From: Euptelea pleiosperma
Taxonomy: Eukaryota; Streptophyta; Magnoliopsida; Ranunculales; Eupteleaceae
Reading direction: 5' to 3'
DNA length: 64,000 bases
Assembly: GCA_035048495.1 (NCBI GenBank)
Contig: CM068549.1
Coordinates: forward strand, 5,315,822 to 5,379,821
Shown here: one piece after another, positions 60,007-64,000 of the stretch
Layout of the letters: every line of letters starts with the position of its first letter
How positions within the stretch are numbered: the stretch's first letter is position 1
Translations under genes and position numbers: made by a program
The notes under the pieces: generated by a model
Databases searched by the model: none
Seen by the model: only the letters and a program-made list of their open reading frames with translations
Told to the model about the DNA's origin: nothing

Positions 60007-63000
60007 TGATATTCGCTCAAAAGGGCTTATTTTAAGCCATTATCCTTATAGCGATGTCACATTCTCCTATGTAAAACTTATCTTTTCATCAACTTTTCCA
60101 TGTAAGAGTTTCTTCCATTGCGTAGAACGCATTCTTTAGACGAAAAATTGACTATTTGTATAAAATATACGCATTTCAGATAGTCCAGTATCAAGTCATT
60201 TTAGTTGAATCTCATTACGCGCTTTTTCACTTGCAGGAGACCCTATCGGGCGATTCTCAAGGACTTGCGGGCTCACGATCAACCATGGAAGCCTATCATC
60301 AAAGCTTAAAGAACAAAACATGCTATGTTTAAAAGATATGGGAGTAATACGGGCTGAACAAGAGGACCGAAGAGCCGGCCCAAAGAACGAAGAGAGTAGG
60401 AGAGCCAATGACCAAGAGACGGACCAAAGTGTTTAAAGCCGCATGAATCAACAAGAAATGATGGTTTGCTCTACTAGTGAAGTGTAAGGAGGGACACAGT
60501 GAAGATCAGGGTTCTAGACCCTTTGCCAGCTTATTTTCCTGTATTTTCTGACATTTTCTCTCTCTTAGCTCTGACCGACTCTCTCTCCTTGACCTATCAC
60601 CATTATCCATCAAATCCACTGTCCGATCGCCATCTGATCTATATCCATCCTACGGATCCGACCATCCGATCGTGCCACCGATCATTCGATCATCCATCCT
60701 ATCACCCAACCGATCTCCATTATAAAATCTCAATCCCTAGGGTGCGTTGGAGTGGAGAGAAGTGCCTCAAATGGTTGATTATGGCTGAAAGCGCATAGCT
60801 CGATCTTCGAGGAAAGAAAAATGTATTTTCCTTGATGGGTGTTTTCACAAGAAAAATGCATTTTTCTCCCCTGGTGGCCAAATGCACCTTAACCCATGGC
60901 CCATTAGCCCGCTTATCCTTAAGCCCATGCCCATGCCCATGCTCACTTGCAATAGAAGAGAGAATTGGTCTCACTTGACCGATTCTTCTCTCCCCATCTC
61001 TCTCTATCCTAATTAACCTATTCCCAACCGTTGGATCTCTCTAGATCCAATAGTTTTCCTTCGAACAACAAATCCTCCTTGCCTTTAAAAGGAGATCATG
61101 GATCTCCTCTTGGGTTGGTTCCCTCCCCCTCTAAAACTCTCTCTTCTTTCCCCTCTCTTCCCTGATCATTGTTTTGCTCCTTCTTTTCGCCTTCTCCGAT
61201 GAAAATCATACCACCATCCTCTATTGATTCTGGCGAGAAGCTCGCCGGAATTGATTAAGGTTCCCTCCCCCTTCTCTTCCTCTCTTTCTTCTTTCTTCTT
61301 TCTTCTTTCTTTCTCTTCTTCTTCACCCTTCTTCTCCGGCGAGCTCACCATTAACGCCTCCACCTCGAGGTGCAAAGCGTCAAACAACAATGTCTCCTTA
61401 CTGCCCATTCCATCTGCTACAATTAAAAGCTACAATCCTCAATCCTATAGAGGTCGATCCAATCGAAGTTACACCATCTACCTCTTCAATGGTAAGCTTC
61501 TCTCTAATTCATCTCTCTAACCTTCCTACCTTCTTTCTCTCTCTTATTTCCCTCTCTACCTTTAATGCTTTCTAGGGTAATATTTTAATGGCTTTCTAGA
61601 TTAATTTGGTTTAATGTTATTTCCGTTGTAAAGCATTTGGACAAGCATTGTAAGCATTTGTTTTTAGTTTAATGAACAAGTTTTGAATTCAAGTTTAAGT
61701 TGTTTTCATTTATTGTGTTTTTCATTCTCGTTTCTCTTATGTTTTTTTCATTCTAACAGTTTTAACAACAATCTCAAGTATATTTTAAATCAACCTCCAC
61801 CATTCTCACCCTTCTATTTATTCTGAGTATTTTCTAATTATTCTTGTTTCTTCTTGTGCTAACTAATCACGAGTGTGGACGATATCCGACACGAGCCACT
61901 GTGAAAGTCTGCTTATTTGCAGATTAAGTAAACCAATTCGGAAAAATTACAAATAATGTTGAAATCAAGGGTTTCCAATCCAACATCGTAGAGAAAACCT
62001 AATTTCACTAGCAACCACCGTGAGGCATCCATCTTCTCCACTTTCTTCCTTCTCCTCATCTTCCTTCTTCTTCTCCTTCTTATCTTCTTCTTCTTCTTCT
62101 TCTTCTTCTTTCCCTTCTTGCAGACTGGTTCCCTTCACAACCGGTGCTCCTCCACTGTCTTCAACACCGGAGCTGCAGGTTGCAACTCCAGTCTGCCCCC
62201 AACGGTTTTCTTCTCCTCCTTCTGCTTCTTCTTCTTCTTTTTCTTCCTCTCCATTTCTTTCCACCAGAGTTGCAGAACTCCGGCCATCTGCAACTCCGCC
62301 TTCTGCAACAACCATCCTCACCGCCTTCATCTCTCCATGCCTCATCCACCTCCGTTGAGGATTGCTACAGCACCTGTTGGTGCTTCCGCCCAGCATCGCC
62401 CTCCATCCTCCGACGAACCAACCTTCAACCTCGTCGGAATTGGCAGCGTCAACCCCCAATTTCCATCCTTCAACCACCCTTCTTACTCTTTGTCCTTTCT
62501 TGATCTCTTCTCAACCTACAACTAGTGGACTTCCCTCCAAGTCATTCTCTTCACATGCTGACCTGCATACCCTTCAAAGCACTTCAACCACGAGCTCTTA
62601 CCTTGCTCGTCCCTTGCAATAACCGGAAAGCAAGTGGCCATCCTTCACCAGCGAGTTTCAGGTCAACATCTCTCCCTCACAACATGCTGCCTTGCATCAA
62701 GACCGATCGATAGCAACTCCTCTGCATCAATGCACACAACAGCCACTCCTCTCAACATGCAACGAGCAAGGCATCATCCTTGCCCAATGGTCACTAACAC
62801 CACCATTAAAATTGGTGGGTTCCAAACCAGCAACTTCCCGGGGCTTCAAATCAATACCACAACCACCACTTGGCCGAACCATACGAGTAAATCCATGGCC
62901 TCTCGGGTCCATCTTCCTTACCAAACCATCATGGTAAGTCCGAGGTGAGTTGTCTCTCTCTTCCTCTCTCTAGAAATCTCTAGACCTCTCTTTCACTCTA

Positions 63001-63361
63001 GACTCTTCCTAGTTTCTCTCTCTAGGAATTCCCACCTCTTTTTCCTTCTTTCTCTCTCTAGATTTGACTTTATCTCTCTAGATTTTCTTCTTTAAACTAA
63101 TTTTTAGTTTATTTTATTTTTGATTCAAGTATTGTAATAGACATTTTAATTAATGAATGATGAAGTTTATTTTCATTATTTCTTTCAATCTTTCGTCAAT
63201 TCGTGTTCTCGATCATGCTAACCCAATTAATCCGAGTGCGGATCGACATCCAACTTTCCACTGTGCAAAGAATTGTGTATTTTGCAGAAAATGAATCGGA
63301 TAAATTAAAAATGAGTTGATTCTAGGGTCGTTCTCTCAACGACGGAAAAACCCTAGTTTCA
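60007..63361 (+). mobile_element. Family-A LTR, diverged subtype
   Basis: 3355 bp from TGATATTCGC to AAACCCTAGTTTCA. It is close to the subtype at 15074 (AAGCCATTATCCTTATAGCG). Flanks are CTAGA and ATAAT, so no target duplication can be shown. No primer-binding site follows. An internal copy of the LTR end (GGACGATATCCGACACGAGCC ... AAAACCTAATTTCA) at about 61877-62009 suggests that two LTRs were merged here, with the second part resuming at CTAGCAACCACC. Palindromes are at 62167-62191 and 62264-62283, each with a mismatch. Confidence 0.78.
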
Positions 63362-64000
63362 ATAATCATGGACCAAGAGACAAAATTGTTATAAGACCTT
63401 AGGGACCATGAACATGCAATAGGTTGGATTATGAATGGCATAATTAATGAGACTCAATCAGAAAATCCATAACCATAAGCTTCATCTTGAGGAAACGGTT
63501 GGAGTGTAAAGGCAACTCCAAACTGAGAAATTTGAGGAAAAGGTATCCATTTCTTGCTTCTACAATGTCACCTTCTAATAATATTGAAATTGGAAGAGTT
63601 TTAAGAACCAATAGTCATTTGATCAAACTTCTATACTCAATTTGGTTTTTAAAAATTCTATCACATATGGCAAACATTATGTTTTTTTGTCCCAAGAGAA
63701 AAAATATTTTTAAAACTCATAATGAAAAGCCAAAACTTCCTTCCTCAATATGGTTCTTTAAAATCCTTTCTCTAACATGAGAATGACTTTGGTGTATATG
63801 ATGCTCCATTGTTCAAACATTGATGACAATATTTGATTTAGGTTGGGGGGTATGGACTCGTGCTTCATTTTTTGGATAATTTCTGTTAATAGTATTGACT
63901 AAAGCATTCCTTATTTTTCAAAAAATAAAAATAAAAAATTGAAAAAAAAAGTAGTTATTTTTTTTCTCTTGCTTGCATTTCTTCTATTGACCTATTAAAT
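63362..64000 (+). other. Retroelement 3' internal sequence running off the window
   Basis: No gene is supported. GGTTGGGGGGTATGGACTCG followed by TGCTTCATTTTTTGGATAAT near 63840-63885 resembles the second purine tract of E1/E2 (GTTGGGGGTGGG, then AACTCATGTCTTCATTTTGATAAT near 5664-5706). This is therefore probably the 3' untranslated region of another family-A element whose LTR lies beyond 64000. Confidence 0.5.

Noticed and set aside
9859..62283. Recurring peptide pattern PELQ.ATPA in many frames as a protein motif
   Set aside because: It is the translation of the CCGGAGTTGCAG palindrome in one frame. It appears on both strands and in unrelated frames, so the DNA is the repeated unit and not the peptide.

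Overview
This is plant nuclear DNA, most probably from an angiosperm with a large, repeat-rich genome. The two host genes have GT-AG introns and plant-type protein families. The rest is nested plant LTR retrotransposons, a CACTA transposon, a MULE/FAR1-OTU remnant and MITE-like elements. I cannot name the species. No bacterial, organellar, CRISPR or RNA-gene features were seen.

Layout. Bases 1-42431 are a nest of two long-LTR families. Family A has LTRs of about 2.4-3.6 kb that begin TGATATTCGC and end CTTTCA. It is Ty3/gypsy, because a gypsy integrase tail (3-128) sits upstream of its polypurine tract and LTR. Family B has LTRs of 3.2-4.0 kb that begin TGTAATA and end GGCGTGACA, with an initiator-Met tRNA primer site next to one copy. 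Five-base target duplications were matched for eight insertions (ATTAT, GATAA, CTTCT, TACCC, TTCTA, CATAA/CGTAA, TGAGT, TTATT). Most are solo LTRs. From these the order of insertion can be read: a family-B element (minus) received a family-A element (E2, pol tail at 1). E2 received a minus solo LTR (773-11180), and that LTR was in turn interrupted by a gag-only element (E1, 1861-9845).

Bases 42.4-53.7 kb form a small gene island holding two convergent host genes. The first (44904-46884, +, eight exons, 428 aa) is a nucleoplasmin-fold protein of the FKBP43/FKBP53 type that stops before the FKBP (PPIase) domain. The second (49007-50610, -, five exons, 399 aa) is a complete HhH-GPD DNA glycosylase. 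MITE-like and fold-back elements lie around and between them.

Bases 53.76-64 kb return to repeats: a truncated CACTA element with GC-rich subterminal inverted motifs, a 160-180 bp tandem array and a broken TNP2-type transposase; a family-B LTR fragment; two family-A LTR segments; and retroelement 3' internal sequence running off the end.

The least expected structure is inside the family-A LTRs. A 20-26 bp near-perfect palindrome (arms CCGGAGTTGCAG / CTGCAACTCCGG) recurs about twenty times, with conserved arms and a variable centre, in pyrimidine-rich sequence. A second, shorter hairpin follows the TATA-like box. Three further hairpin or purine-tract elements are conserved in the 3' untranslated region of the same family.
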